Below the pieces are notes generated by a model. The model did not search any database and was not told where the DNA came from. It saw nothing but the letters and a program-made list of their open reading frames with translations. The translations under genes were made by a program, and so were the position numbers. Source: Billgrantia gudaonensis (GTDB lineage: Bacteria; Pseudomonadota; Gammaproteobacteria; Pseudomonadales; Halomonadaceae). Taken from it: a DNA stretch of 64,000 nucleotides. Positions 9,094-18,000 of this stretch are shown here, one piece after another; positions within the stretch are counted from its first letter, which is position 1; each line of letters opens with the position of its first letter. The DNA is taken from the NCBI RefSeq assembly GCF_900100195.1, contig NZ_FNES01000016.1, forward strand, positions 31,615-95,614. Reading direction: 5' to 3'.

Positions 9094-9582
9094 TCAGCGG
9101 CGCGGCTCGCCATCGGTCGTGTCGGCATGCGGCTCTTCGGCGAGCCGGTCGATCTCGGCGCGGAACTCGTCGATGTCCTGGAAACGACGATAGACCGAGG
9201 CGAAGCGGATGTAAGCCACTTGGTCGAGCTGCTCGAGCGAGCGCATCACCGCCTCGCCGATGTCGCGGGCCTCGATCTCGCGTTCGCCGCGTGCGCGCAA
9301 CTGCTGGCGAATCCGCTCGATGGCGGCTTCGATGGCCTCGGCGCTGACCGGCCGCTTCTCCAGTGCCCGCAGCATGCCGGCGCGCAACTTGCGCTCGTCG
9401 AAACTCTCCCGCGAACCGTCGGCCTTGACCACCCGCGGCATGACGAGCTCGGCCGTTTCGTAGGTCGTGAACCGCTCGCCGCAGGCGCTGCATTGGCGAC
9501 GACGACGCACCTGGTCGCCGTCGGCCACCAGTCTCGAGTCGGTCACGCGCGTATCCTGGGTGCCACAGAAGGGGCAATGCAT
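9094..9582 (-). CDS. nrdR: Transcriptional repressor NrdR
   Basis: NrdR senses ATP/dATP and represses ribonucleotide reductase genes. From the ATG at 9582 the protein is 162 residues with a zinc ribbon (Cys-3, Cys-6, Cys-31, Cys-34) and an ATP-cone domain ([20 protein letters not shown] onward). The start giving MHCPFCG is the one used across the family; two in-frame ATGs lie 12 and 18 bases upstream. It heads the rib operon, a common arrangement. A possible -10 element, TACAAT on the minus strand at 9652-9647, lies about 65 bases upstream; I see no convincing -35. Confidence 0.96.
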   Translation of the reverse strand: MHCPFCGTQDTRVTDSRLVADGDQVRRRRQCSACGERFTTYETAELVMPRVVKADGSRESFDERKLRAGMLRALEKRPVSAEAIEAAIERIRQQLRARGEREIEARDIGEAVMRSLEQLDQVAYIRFASVYRRFQDIDEFRAEIDRLAEEPHADTTDGEPRR

Positions 9583-9676
9583 GACGAGGTCCATCCACAT
9601 GGACGACGGCCGCCGATCCAGCCATCATCCGGTTGACGATCCCGACATTGTACCGGTTACGACAAGGATTTTCCCC

Positions 9677-10435
9677 ATGCCCCGATTTCCGCTGTGGTGC
9701 GCCAGCACCTGCCTGCTCCTCGGCGCCTTCCCCGTTTTCGCCGTGGAAGACTGGCCGGCACCGGTACAGGCTCTCACCGAGCAGGGACTGACCATTCACG
9801 GCCGCTTCGACGCCCCCGACGGCCTGACCGGTTTCGCGGCGAGCTATCAAGGCGGCGAAGTGGCGATCTACCTGACCCGCGACGGCGAACACGCCATCGT
9901 CGGCACGCTGGTCGACGCCCAGGGCAATGACCTGTCGAAGGCGGCACTCGACGAGTGGGTGCGCGTTCCCCAGGAAGCCGCACTGTGGGAGAAACTGGAC
10001 GCCAGCCATTGGATCGTCGACGGCGATGCCGATGCCGAGCGCGTGCTGTATACCTTCACCGACCCCAACTGTCCCTATTGCAAGCAGTTCTGGGACGATA
10101 CCCGGCCCTGGGTGGCCGCCGGCGAAGTGCAGCTGCGCCACATCATGGTCGGCATTCTCGAACCCGACAGCCCCGCCAAGGCCGCCAGCCTGCTGGGCGC
10201 CGACGACCCCGCCGCCGCACTGGCCGCCCACAGCGAGGGCGACGCCCCCATCGAGGCCGCCGCCCAGCCGCGCGACATCGAGGACCGCATCTATCGCAAC
10301 AACCAGCTGTTCGACGAACTCGACCTGCTGGCCACACCCACCACCTTCTACCGAGACGGCGACCGAGTCAGGCGTCTGGAGGGCGTGCCCGACGAGGACG
10401 ACATGGTGGAAGCGATGGGAGGCGCGCAGCCGTGA
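9677..10435 (+). CDS. dsbG: DsbG-like periplasmic thiol-disulfide isomerase/reductase
   Basis: The 252-residue protein has a signal peptide (about 1-22, ending VFA before EDW), a dimerisation-like N-terminal domain, and a thioredoxin domain with active site Cys-132-Pro-Tyr-Cys-135 and the cis-proline segment ATPTTFY. CPYC is the DsbG active site, whereas DsbC has CGYC, so a role in protecting or reducing single periplasmic cysteines is likely. AAGGATT precedes the ATG at 9677. A -35-like TTGACG lies at 9633. It is divergent from nrdR and converges on the sensor kinase gene. Assignment within the DsbC/DsbG family rests on the active site only. Confidence 0.88.
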   Translation: MPRFPLWCASTCLLLGAFPVFAVEDWPAPVQALTEQGLTIHGRFDAPDGLTGFAASYQGGEVAIYLTRDGEHAIVGTLVDAQGNDLSKAALDEWVRVPQEAALWEKLDASHWIVDGDADAERVLYTFTDPNCPYCKQFWDDTRPWVAAGEVQLRHIMVGILEPDSPAKAASLLGADDPAAALAAHSEGDAPIEAAAQPRDIEDRIYRNNQLFDELDLLATPTTFYRDGDRVRRLEGVPDEDDMVEAMGGAQP

Positions 10436-10444
10436 TGCATGCGG

Positions 10445-11770
10445 CTAGCCAGCAGCCCCTTCTTCCCGGATCAACGGCAGCGTCAGCCGGGCCTCCAGCC
10501 CGCCCTCGTCCGCACGTGCGAACCGCACCCGACCACCGAAGCGTTCGGCAATGGCCGCTACCACGGCGAGCCCCAGGCCACTGCCCTGCTGCTGACTGGC
10601 GCGCCAGAACCGTTGGGTGAGCTGCCGACACTCCGCTTCGGACACCCCCTCGCCATGGTCACGCACGACCAGCGTGATACGCCCTTCGCACTCGGACCGA
10701 GCCTCGAGCGCGACCGGTTCGGCACCGTGGCGCAGCGCATTCTCGATCAGGTTGCGCAGCGCCGTCGCAGCCAGCGACCGCGGCAGCGCCAGCCGATGCG
10801 GCGGCCAGCGCCCCGGCGAGACGATATGCGCCCGCCCCGCTGGATCGACATCGCGGCAGGCCAGGTTCACTACCTCGGCCAGCTCGCAGCCCGCTTCGTC
10901 ATCGACATCCAGGCGACCCTCGACCCGCGCCAGCATCAACAGCTGATCCAGAGTACGCGACAGTCGCCCCACGCCCTCCTCGGCATGCGCCATGGCGCGC
11001 TGGGAAGCAGCGCCGTCAACGCGCCGGGCGACCTGCAGGTGCGTCTTGATGGCAGTCAGTGGCGTGCGCAACTCGTGAGCCGCATCGTCGGTGAAGCGCT
11101 GCTCGCGTTGGAGTGCCCCGCGCACGCGAACCAGCAGCGCATTGAGCGCATCGACAAAGGGGCGGATCTCGGCGGGCACGCCGCGCTCGGCGACCGGTTC
11201 CAGGGCTTCCGAGTGACGTTGCATCAGCGCTGCCCGCAGCCGCTCGAGCGGCGCCAATCCACGCACGACCCCCGCCCACACTGCCGCCAGGCTGCCCAGC
11301 AACGCCACGATGAAAGGCACCACGGCCACGCGCACGACTTCATCGAGCAGTTGGTTGCGCTCATCCATGCGATCGGCGGTGGTGATCACCAGGCCGCCGC
11401 GCTCGTAAGTGAACACCCGCCAGGTGACGCCATCGGCCTCACGGTAGGCATGGCCGCGCTCGCCGGCGGACAGAATCGTCTCCAGGTCGGTATGGGTGCG
11501 TGCCACGATCTCGCCGCGTGGCGAGTGCACCTGGCACGCCAGTCCCTCGATGGGCGGAATCGACAGCGCCCGCCGATCCGCCTGCTGCCACACGTCTATC
11601 GGCAGCTGTGCCATGAGCCCTGCCACCATGCGTGCCGACTGAGCCAGACGCTGATCCAGGGTCGCCACCACCTCCTCGTGCAGGTCGCGCATCATCCAGG
11701 CAGCCGCCACGCCCCACAGCAGCAGCAAGGTCAGCCCAAGCGTGAGCAGCAAGCGCAGGCGCAGGCTCAT
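10445..11770 (-). CDS. Two-component sensor histidine kinase (QseC/PmrB-like)
   Basis: The 441-residue inner-membrane kinase has TM1 (about 7-27), a short periplasmic domain (about 28-146) with a single cysteine (Cys-79), TM2 (about 147-169), a HAMP region, a HisKA domain with His-232 in AHELRTPL, and an HATPase domain with an N-box (NLIENALRHG), G1 box (DHGEGVS) and G2 box (GSGLGLAV). The start overlaps the regulator stop by four bases. The kinase and regulator follow ttrA in the same direction, so they may be co-transcribed with tetrathionate reductase. This is not TtrS, which has a large PhnD-like sensor domain. The signal sensed is unknown. Confidence 0.92.
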   Translation of the reverse strand: MSLRLRLLLTLGLTLLLLWGVAAAWMMRDLHEEVVATLDQRLAQSARMVAGLMAQLPIDVWQQADRRALSIPPIEGLACQVHSPRGEIVARTHTDLETILSAGERGHAYREADGVTWRVFTYERGGLVITTADRMDERNQLLDEVVRVAVVPFIVALLGSLAAVWAGVVRGLAPLERLRAALMQRHSEALEPVAERGVPAEIRPFVDALNALLVRVRGALQREQRFTDDAAHELRTPLTAIKTHLQVARRVDGAASQRAMAHAEEGVGRLSRTLDQLLMLARVEGRLDVDDEAGCELAEVVNLACRDVDPAGRAHIVSPGRWPPHRLALPRSLAATALRNLIENALRHGAEPVALEARSECEGRITLVVRDHGEGVSEAECRQLTQRFWRASQQQGSGLGLAVVAAIAERFGGRVRFARADEGGLEARLTLPLIREEGAAG

Positions 11771-12465
11771 GACGAGCGGCCTGCACGCCGGTTCGCATCG
11801 CCGATCCGCTCGGGCACGCCCAGGCGAAAACCCAGCCCCCTCACCGTCTCGATCACCTCGTTGCCCAGCTTGCGACGCAGGTGATGGATGTGGACGTTGA
11901 GTGCATTGCTCTCGACCTCTTCCAAGCCATAGAGGCTGTCCTTGAGCCGTTCGGCGCTGAGCACGGCCCGCGGTTCATTGAGGAAGGCTTCCAGCAACAT
12001 CAGCTCACGCCGCGGCAGCGACACCGGCCGGCCATCGAGAGTCACTTCGCGGGTGACTGGGTCCAGCGACAGGCCACCGTGGACCAGGCACGGCCTAGCG
12101 CGCCCACGGGCACGGCGCAGCAGCGCATGCAGGCGCGCCACCAGTTCGTCGAGGTCGAACGGCTTGACCAGGTAGTCGTCCGCTCCGCCTTCGAGGCCAT
12201 CGATGCGTTCGCTGACGGCATCCCGTGCCGTGAGCACCAGCACCGGCACGTCGCACCCCGCCTCGCGCCACGCTTCCAGCAGGGTCAAACCATCGCCATC
12301 GGGCAGGCCACGGTCGAGAATCACCACATCGCTGCGCACGGTTTCCAGGGCACGGCGCGCCGCAGCCATGGAGTCGACGCAGTCGACCGCGAAATCGTGC
12401 ACGGCCAGGCCGGCCTGGATGCCGGACGCCACGAGGGCATCGTCTTCGATGAGCAGTACGTGCAT
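11767..12465 (-). CDS. OmpR/QseB-type response regulator
   Basis: The 232-residue regulator has a receiver domain with acidic residues Asp-8/Asp-9, phospho-acceptor Asp-51, Thr-79 and Lys-101. It is followed by an OmpR-type winged-helix DNA-binding domain ending NVHIHHLRRKLG and TVRGLGFRLG. I chose the ATG at 12465 because it gives MHVLLIEDD with GGAGGAAAT just upstream. The ttrA stop codon lies 53 bases upstream and the cognate kinase overlaps the 3' end. The usual tetrathionate regulator TtrR is a LuxR/NarL-type protein, so this is a different class. Its targets are not known; ttr genes, the dsbG region or membrane stress genes are possibilities. Confidence 0.92.
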   Translation of the reverse strand: MHVLLIEDDALVASGIQAGLAVHDFAVDCVDSMAAARRALETVRSDVVILDRGLPDGDGLTLLEAWREAGCDVPVLVLTARDAVSERIDGLEGGADDYLVKPFDLDELVARLHALLRRARGRARPCLVHGGLSLDPVTREVTLDGRPVSLPRRELMLLEAFLNEPRAVLSAERLKDSLYGLEEVESNALNVHIHHLRRKLGNEVIETVRGLGFRLGVPERIGDANRRAGRSS

Positions 12466-12518
12466 GACGATTTCCTCCAGCAAGGGCGGGTGAACGGCAT
12501 CGCCCCTGCCGGCGAGCC

Positions 12519-15500
12519 TCAGGCGGCGAGGCGAGTCACCCGGATCGGCAGGCCCTGGCGCACGCTGGCTCCGCTGATCGGCTCCAGCCAGGTACCCGCC
12601 ACGCTACGGGTCGGATCCTCGAATCCCAGATCGTTGATGTTGATGCCGGCGCGCAGCCATTCGAGATCGGGTTGGGACTCGCCGTCGATCACGTGAGGCG
12701 TGGCGCCCAGGTCGCGATGGCCATAGCCGTGCTCGATGCCCAGCGCGCCCGGCATCACGCCCTCACCGACCAGCGCCAGGGCGACCACGCTCCCGCCGGG
12801 GCTCTCGATGCGGATGGTATCACCGTGAGCGATACCGAAGCGCTCGGCATCCTGGCGGTGCATCATCACCGGGTTGTAGGGCTTGATCATGCGCAGCCGC
12901 TCGAGGCCGATGGCGTAGGAGTTCATCAGGTTCGACTTGAACGAGAACGCCAGCAGCGGCCACTCCTCTTCGCTGAATACTCCGCGCATGTCACGGCCGT
13001 CGGCCAGCTTGGGCAGGCTGTGACAGGGCACGCCGCGATTGCGCTGGCCGTTCTGGGTGTTGATGCTGGTACCGACCCGCTCATTGTAGACGCACAGGGT
13101 GCGCTTCCAGGCACTGGTGAGATTCTCGCCGTCGAAGTGCGCCTCGAAGTCCTCATAGCGCCCGCCACGGGCATAGAGATAGGCGACCGGGCCACGCTCC
13201 TCGGGCTTCAGGGTGCGCTCCAGCTTCGGCAACAGCGGTGCCAGCCCGGCGTGGGCGATATCGCTCTCATCGGCAGCCGGCAGCGGCTCGCCCTGCATGG
13301 CCACGTTGGCCGCAGCACGCAGGTAGAAGTCCTCGGCGCGGTCGAGCGGGTGCAGGTTGCCCTCGGCATCGGGAATCGCCTCGTCGCCGAAGCCCGGCAG
13401 ACCCAGGCGTTTGGCCACGGCAATGAAGAAGCTGTCCATGGAGACCGGTTCGCCTTCCTGCGTCTTCTGCTGGCGGGGTTCGACCACCGGCCAGCAGGCG
13501 GTGGTCATCTTGCCCAGCGCGCCCCGCCAGGCACCGGTGAACCCCCATACCTCGTACATCACCGAATCCGGCACGATGTAGTCGGCGTAGCGGTTGGTCT
13601 CGTTGAGGAAGCCGTCGATGGCCACGAACAGCCCCAGCCGCCGGGGATCCGCGAGCTTGTCGGCGACCAGCGCCTCGAGGCCCGCCTGGCCGTAGAGCGG
13701 GTTGGCCATGCAGCCGATCACCGCCTTGATGGGATAGGGATAGCCATCCAGCGCCGAGGGTAGATGCTCGGTCAGCGTCGGCGGCGCCAGCGAGCGCCAT
13801 GGCGCCCGTGCCGGATAGGGATTCTCTCCGGCGGCCACCTTGCGCTGGTATTCGGAGGACTTCTCGTACGGGAACCGCGAGCGTGACAGAAAGATGCCCT
13901 GGGGCCCGCGCTTGCCGGGAAAGTCGGCCAGGTCGTAGCGCGGCCCGCTGCCGGTGCCGTTGAACTGGCCGCCGCCCGGTGCGCTGCCGCCCTTGCGGTT
14001 GTGATTGCCGGCCAGCAGGTTGAGCATCTGCACGGCGAAGGCCGCATAGAAACCGTTGCCGGACATCATGCCGCCATGGCAGTTCACCGCCGCGCGGCGG
14101 CCGTGGCTGGCGTAGCGCCGGGCCAACTCGACGATGGTGGCCTCGGGAATGCCGCAGTGCGCCGCATACTCGGCCAGCGTGTGCTCGTGGGCCGCCTCGC
14201 GCAGCAGGGTCATGCTGCTCTTCACGCGCACGCGCGCTCCGTCCGCCAGCGACACCTCACGGTCGACGAACAGCGCGGCGCGCATCACGCTCTCGCTGTC
14301 GACCAGTTCGCCACTCTCGCTCATCACCATCGGTACGTCGCCATCGCTACCCGCTTCGGCACGCCCCAGGTCGCTGACCCGCAGGAAATGGCCGCGACGC
14401 GAATGCCCCTCACTGTCGATCACCAGATGCGTGGCGTTGGAGTGGGTCACCTCGCCCGCCGACTCGGCAGCCGCCTGCCCCGGCAATTCGAGAAAGTCCT
14501 CGGCATAGCCCTCGTTGTCCAGCAGCCACTGGATCAGCGCCATAGCGAAGGCACTGTCGGAGCCCGGGCGGATCGGTACCCAGCGATTGTGGTCGGCAGC
14601 GTGCGATGCCGAGGCATTGAGCGCCGGGTCCACCACCACGTAGTCCAAGGTGCCGGCAGCACGAGCCTGGGCAATCAGCCGACCCTGGCGCTTGAACGGA
14701 TTGCCGGCCTGACTGGGAGCACTACCGATGTACATCAAAAAGCGCGCGTTCTGGATGTCCGGCTTGACGTGAGCGAATTTCTGCATGTCGTTCATCACCG
14801 CACCGGAGCCCATGCGAAAGGCCAGGCCGCAATAGGAGCCGTGATGGCCGTAATTGCGAGTACCGAAGGCATTGAAAGCGAAGCGCTTGAGCAGCGCCGA
14901 ACGACCATAGTCGGTGGCCTCCATGACCATCAGCTGGTTGGCCTTCGGACCGTACTCGGGGTTTTCCGGATCGATGGGCGTCGCGACGTCATGGATGGCG
15001 CGCAGCCCCTCCACCTCGCCCTCGCCGAACAGGTCGCCCCCCTCGCAGACCTCCTCGATCAGTTGCTCGAAAGAGATCTTCTGCCACTCGCGATCACCGC
15101 GCGCCCCTACCCGCTTGAGACAGTGGGTGACGCGGAAGGGGCTGTCGATCTGCGCCATCATGGCGTTGCCGCGAGCGCAAGCGGTGGAGCGGTTATGCTG
15201 GCCCTGGTCACCATGGGCACTCAGCCCGCGCAGGGCCTCGGCCACCGGGGTACGCATGGGCAGGTGCTCGTCGGCGGAGAGCGGGTTGTAGGGGTTGCCG
15301 GCGACGCGCAGCACTCGATCGGTGGCGTTGTCCACCCGCACCCGCACGCCGCACTTGGTGGTGCAGCCGTAGCAGACGGTAAAGGCCACGCGCTGGTCGG
15401 GGTTGAGGGTCAGCTCGCCGCTCTCGGGGTCGACGGAGTACTCCGGTGTCAGTGAGTTGCCGTGGATGCGATGCTCGGGCTTCTCGCCGGCACTGCCGGA

Positions 15501-15623
15501 AAGGCCTTTGCCCATCTTGAGCAGCGGATCGGAGTAGCCGGCGGCGAAGGTGGCAGCCCCACCCGCGGCAACGGCACCTTTCATGAAACGACGGCGTGAC
15601 GGATCGACACGAGATTCAGCCAT
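12519..15623 (-). CDS. ttrA: Tetrathionate reductase catalytic subunit A (molybdopterin)
   Basis: TtrA reduces tetrathionate to thiosulfate in the periplasm as a terminal electron acceptor. The 1034-residue protein begins with a textbook Tat signal (SRRRFMK at residues 9-15). It has a [4Fe-4S] site (Cys-84, Cys-87, Cys-91, Cys-149), a probable Mo-ligand Cys-265 (GSYCG), and the long molybdopterin oxidoreductase and dinucleotide-binding domains, with a C-terminal segment HGDTIRIESPGG. The ATG at 15623 has AAGGAG seven bases upstream and overlaps ttrC by eight bases. Neighbouring TtrB closely resembles the enteric protein, which fixes the identity. Related arsenate or selenate reductases are the alternatives and are less likely. 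Confidence 0.9.
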   Translation of the reverse strand: MAESRVDPSRRRFMKGAVAAGGAATFAAGYSDPLLKMGKGLSGSAGEKPEHRIHGNSLTPEYSVDPESGELTLNPDQRVAFTVCYGCTTKCGVRVRVDNATDRVLRVAGNPYNPLSADEHLPMRTPVAEALRGLSAHGDQGQHNRSTACARGNAMMAQIDSPFRVTHCLKRVGARGDREWQKISFEQLIEEVCEGGDLFGEGEVEGLRAIHDVATPIDPENPEYGPKANQLMVMEATDYGRSALLKRFAFNAFGTRNYGHHGSYCGLAFRMGSGAVMNDMQKFAHVKPDIQNARFLMYIGSAPSQAGNPFKRQGRLIAQARAAGTLDYVVVDPALNASASHAADHNRWVPIRPGSDSAFAMALIQWLLDNEGYAEDFLELPGQAAAESAGEVTHSNATHLVIDSEGHSRRGHFLRVSDLGRAEAGSDGDVPMVMSESGELVDSESVMRAALFVDREVSLADGARVRVKSSMTLLREAAHEHTLAEYAAHCGIPEATIVELARRYASHGRRAAVNCHGGMMSGNGFYAAFAVQMLNLLAGNHNRKGGSAPGGGQFNGTGSGPRYDLADFPGKRGPQGIFLSRSRFPYEKSSEYQRKVAAGENPYPARAPWRSLAPPTLTEHLPSALDGYPYPIKAVIGCMANPLYGQAGLEALVADKLADPRRLGLFVAIDGFLNETNRYADYIVPDSVMYEVWGFTGAWRGALGKMTTACWPVVEPRQQKTQEGEPVSMDSFFIAVAKRLGLPGFGDEAIPDAEGNLHPLDRAEDFYLRAAANVAMQGEPLPAADESDIAHAGLAPLLPKLERTLKPEERGPVAYLYARGGRYEDFEAHFDGENLTSAWKRTLCVYNERVGTSINTQNGQRNRGVPCHSLPKLADGRDMRGVFSEEEWPLLAFSFKSNLMNSYAIGLERLRMIKPYNPVMMHRQDAERFGIAHGDTIRIESPGGSVVALALVGEGVMPGALGIEHGYGHRDLGATPHVIDGESQPDLEWLRAGININDLGFEDPTRSVAGTWLEPISGASVRQGLPIRVTRLAA

Positions 15624-16797
15624 GGCTGGGAGCTCCTTCAACGTCGAATGAAGCGGGTTCGGTAAGAGAGATGTCGGCGGCAGCGCCACCCTGGCGGGCC
15701 TGGCGCCACGGCAGGAAGAGGTCGACCAGCAGGATGGCAGCCAGCCACAGACCGAAAGTGCCGACGATGCCGAGGATGCCGGAAGACCCGGCGGGAATGC
15801 CGTAGTGGTGGAAACCGGCGCTGTGGCGAGCCACGGTCTGCACGTCCATCAGCACCACCCAGCGGAACATCCAGCCCACGTGCAGTGCCACCAGGCCCAA
15901 CGTCCAAGCCCAGGCGTAGAGTGCCGGGCGGCGAGAGACGGGGCGGGTGAGCAGGTAGAGCACGGCGCCGAACAAGACCACGCCGGTGAGGCCGCCCCAT
16001 AGGGCGGTGCTGCGCCACTCGGCGCTGCCGCGTACGGATTCAATGGCCGCGGCCACCGAGCCGACGTTGGCATTGACGCCGTCGAGGAACCAACTGCCGG
16101 CGACCAGACCAGCCACCAGACAGGCACCCAGCATCACTTTGAGCACCTGGCCGGTCACGATGCTGTCGCGCCTCCCTCCGATCCGGTCGAGCACCAGGAT
16201 CAGGCCGCAGGCGGCAATGAAACCGGTGGCCACGAACATCGGCGGCAGCCACACCGTGTTCCACAGCGGGCGCCCCTTGACGATGGCGACTTCGGCGCCG
16301 GTATAGAGCATGATGCCGGTGGAAAGCGCCAGGGTGCCCAACCCCACCAGAGCGACCAGGACGCGTGGCGTGGGCCCATCCCCCAGCGACAGCCAGCGGG
16401 CGAGCAAGCCGGCAACGCCGGGCAACTGGCGACTGGCCTGCAGCGCCGGGCGCCACGCCAGCCAGGCCAGCACGATCACTCCCGCCACGTAGAGCGGCAG
16501 CACCAGACTGCCGATGGACATCCAGGAGTGGCTGTTGGCGAAGGCGTAGAAGTGCCAGAAGCGCAGCGGCTGGTGCAGGTCGGCGAGCAGTGCCACCGGT
16601 GCCACCAGGGTGGTGGTGAGGCAGGCGAGCAGCGCCAGGCGTGCGGTGGGCAGCCAGCGTTGCTTGCCGAACACCAGCGCCGGGGCGGCCAGCCACAGGG
16701 TGGCGTAGGAGAGCGCGATCAGAAAGAAATACTGCACCGCCCAGGGGTACCAGGCGATGTCGTAGCGCGGGGCGAGCAGCTCAATGGCGGAATTCAT
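15616..16797 (-). CDS. ttrC: Tetrathionate reductase membrane subunit C (NrfD family)
   Basis: TtrC is the integral membrane quinol dehydrogenase that passes electrons to TtrB and TtrA. The 393-residue protein has about nine hydrophobic segments and NrfD-type features, including the conserved DLHQPLRFWHFYAFANSHSW segment in the second to third helices. It is somewhat longer than the enteric TtrC (about 340 residues, from memory), with an extended C-terminus. Its start overlaps the end of ttrB by 17 bases and its end overlaps ttrA by eight, so the ttrBCA genes are tightly coupled. The gene order B-C-A is the same as in Salmonella. Confidence 0.9.
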   Translation of the reverse strand: MNSAIELLAPRYDIAWYPWAVQYFFLIALSYATLWLAAPALVFGKQRWLPTARLALLACLTTTLVAPVALLADLHQPLRFWHFYAFANSHSWMSIGSLVLPLYVAGVIVLAWLAWRPALQASRQLPGVAGLLARWLSLGDGPTPRVLVALVGLGTLALSTGIMLYTGAEVAIVKGRPLWNTVWLPPMFVATGFIAACGLILVLDRIGGRRDSIVTGQVLKVMLGACLVAGLVAGSWFLDGVNANVGSVAAAIESVRGSAEWRSTALWGGLTGVVLFGAVLYLLTRPVSRRPALYAWAWTLGLVALHVGWMFRWVVLMDVQTVARHSAGFHHYGIPAGSSGILGIVGTFGLWLAAILLVDLFLPWRQARQGGAAADISLTEPASFDVEGAPSHG

Positions 16798-17557
16798 AGC
16801 CCATCTCCTTGCCGTGGGGGTCGAGGACTTCCAGGGCGACCGGCTCGGCGTCGGGGCGAGTGACGAAGCGCTCGTCCATGCCGAGGTAGAAGACCTGGGG
16901 CAGGGTGTTCTTCTCGGGCTGCAGCACCATCAGCTCGTCGCGGTACTCATCGAGCATGCGGCTGATCTGGCTCTCGGGGTCGCGCATGTCACCGATGATT
17001 CGCGCCCCTCCCACGCAGCTCTCCACGCAGGCCGGCAGCAGCCCCGCTTCCAGGCGATGGGCACAGAAGGTGCACTTGTCGGCGGTCTGGGTACGCTCGT
17101 TGATGAAGCGCGCGTCATAGGGGCAGGCGTTGACGCAGTACGCGCAACCTACGCAGCGGTCGCTGTCCACCACCACGATGCCGTCCTGGCGCTGGAAGGT
17201 GGCCTCCACCGGACAGACCGGAATGCAGGGCGGATTCTCGCAGTGGTTGCACAGCCGCGGCAGCATGAAGGTGGCGACCTCGCCGCTCTCCTGGTGCTGC
17301 ACCTCGTACTGGGAAACGGTGGTCCGAAAGCTGCCCAGCGGGGCGGCGTTTTCGATATGGCACGCCACCGTGCACGCCTGGCAGCCGATGCACTGGCGCA
17401 GATCGATGAGCATGCCGTAACGCTTGCTCGAGTCGCCTTCACGGCGTGGCGGCTGATCGTTGATGCCGGCACTGGCGAGGCTGGCGATCGGTACTAGCGC
17501 AGCTCCAGCGCTCAGGCGGGCCAGCTGGCCGAGAAGGGAGCGGCGGATGGAATCCAT
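16781..17557 (-). CDS. ttrB: Tetrathionate reductase iron-sulfur subunit B
   Basis: TtrB carries electrons between TtrC and TtrA. From the ATG at 17557 (GGAGG five bases upstream) it is 258 residues. Residues 1-30 form a Tat-like leader (RRSLLGQLARLSAG). Four [4Fe-4S] clusters are visible: Cys-56/59/62/66, 103/106/111/115, 135/138/141/145 and 162/165/177/181. The segments RYGMLIDLRQCIGCQACTV and CVESCVGGARIIGD match enteric TtrB as I remember it. It heads the operon, 90 bases downstream of a perfect FNR box, so anaerobic induction is likely. Confidence 0.93.
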   Translation of the reverse strand: MDSIRRSLLGQLARLSAGAALVPIASLASAGINDQPPRREGDSSKRYGMLIDLRQCIGCQACTVACHIENAAPLGSFRTTVSQYEVQHQESGEVATFMLPRLCNHCENPPCIPVCPVEATFQRQDGIVVVDSDRCVGCAYCVNACPYDARFINERTQTADKCTFCAHRLEAGLLPACVESCVGGARIIGDMRDPESQISRMLDEYRDELMVLQPEKNTLPQVFYLGMDERFVTRPDAEPVALEVLDPHGKEMGYEFRH

Positions 17558-17646
17558 GGCGCCTCCGGTAGACGATGAGAAGTCGGCGCGGCGCGATGCC
17601 GGCGCGACCGGTACCGGTAGACTAGTCTCGACCAAGGTCGATGAGC

Positions 17647-17660
17647 TTGATATGAATCAA
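17647..17660 (-). promoter_or_regulatory. FNR/Anr box upstream of ttrB
   Basis: The sequence TTGATATGAATCAA is a perfect match to the FNR/Anr/Dnr consensus TTGAT-N4-ATCAA. Its centre is at 17653.5. On the minus strand a TAGTCT hexamer (17624-17619) sits exactly where the -10 of a class II FNR promoter would be, predicting a transcription start near 17612 and a leader of about 55 bases before ttrB. It indicates oxygen-responsive activation of ttrBCA. Confidence 0.85.
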
Positions 17661-17720
17661 CTAATCATTAGCAAGCTCTTAATATTGGCGTAATGTTTCA
17701 ATAAGCCATTGATAACAAGG

Positions 17721-17741
17721 ATGTTCGAAGAACATTTTTTT
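17721..17741 (+). terminator. Hairpin followed by T-run
   Basis: ATGTTC-GAA-GAACAT forms a perfect 6-bp stem (17721-17735) followed by seven T bases on the plus strand. It has the form of a small intrinsic terminator for rightward transcription, although no plus-strand gene ends here. It lies between the ttr promoter and the next gene and may simply insulate them or be a palindromic operator. Confidence 0.4.
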
Positions 17742-17744
17742 CCA

Positions 17745-17772
17745 GAAAAAAGCCCCCGCATTCGCAGGGGCA
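17745..17772 (-). terminator. Intrinsic terminator of the YgaP-like gene
   Basis: On the minus strand, CCCCTGC-GAAT-GCGGGGG (stem of 7 bp, including one G-T pair) is followed by CTTTTTT. It begins about 35 bases after the stop codon of the 64-residue membrane protein and ends that leftward transcription unit before the ttr promoter. Confidence 0.85.
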
Positions 17773-17805
17773 ATGGGAGGTAGTGGTAGTGCGACAGGCG
17801 TCGGG

Positions 17806-18000
17806 TCAACGTGCCTCGCGCAGACCGGCCTTGCGCAGAATCGTCATCATCGGGCACCAGCGGGTGAAGGCGGACTGCATCAGGTTCAGCGCCACGAAAC
17901 CGGTGAACAGGAACCAGCCGGGGTGGACGAAATAGCCAAGCAGCACGGAGAGCAGCACGAAGGTGCCGGCGATCAGGCGAAGGGCTTCATCGATGGTCAT
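17806..18000 (-). CDS. YgaP-like DUF2892 inner-membrane protein
   Basis: This 64-residue protein has two hydrophobic segments (about 7-26 and 29-45) and the DUF2892/YgaP transmembrane signature WFLFTGFVALNLMQSAFTRWCP. In YgaP this membrane domain is fused to a rhodanese; here it stands alone. Such small proteins are frequent beside sulfane-sulfur handling genes, and the conserved cysteine (Cys-49) could be relevant; a precise function is not known. GGAG precedes the ATG. The gene has its own intrinsic terminator. A second copy occurs at 24569-24760 beside a persulfide dioxygenase. Confidence 0.85.
   Translation of the reverse strand: MTIDEALRLIAGTFVLLSVLLGYFVHPGWFLFTGFVALNLMQSAFTRWCPMMTILRKAGLREAR

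Noticed and set aside
10445..12465. Calling the two-component pair TtrSR
   Set aside because: The regulator is OmpR-type and the kinase lacks the PhnD-like sensor domain.
12519..15623. Arsenate or selenate reductase instead of TtrA
   Set aside because: The neighbouring TtrB and TtrC match the tetrathionate set, and the gene order is the Salmonella B-C-A order.
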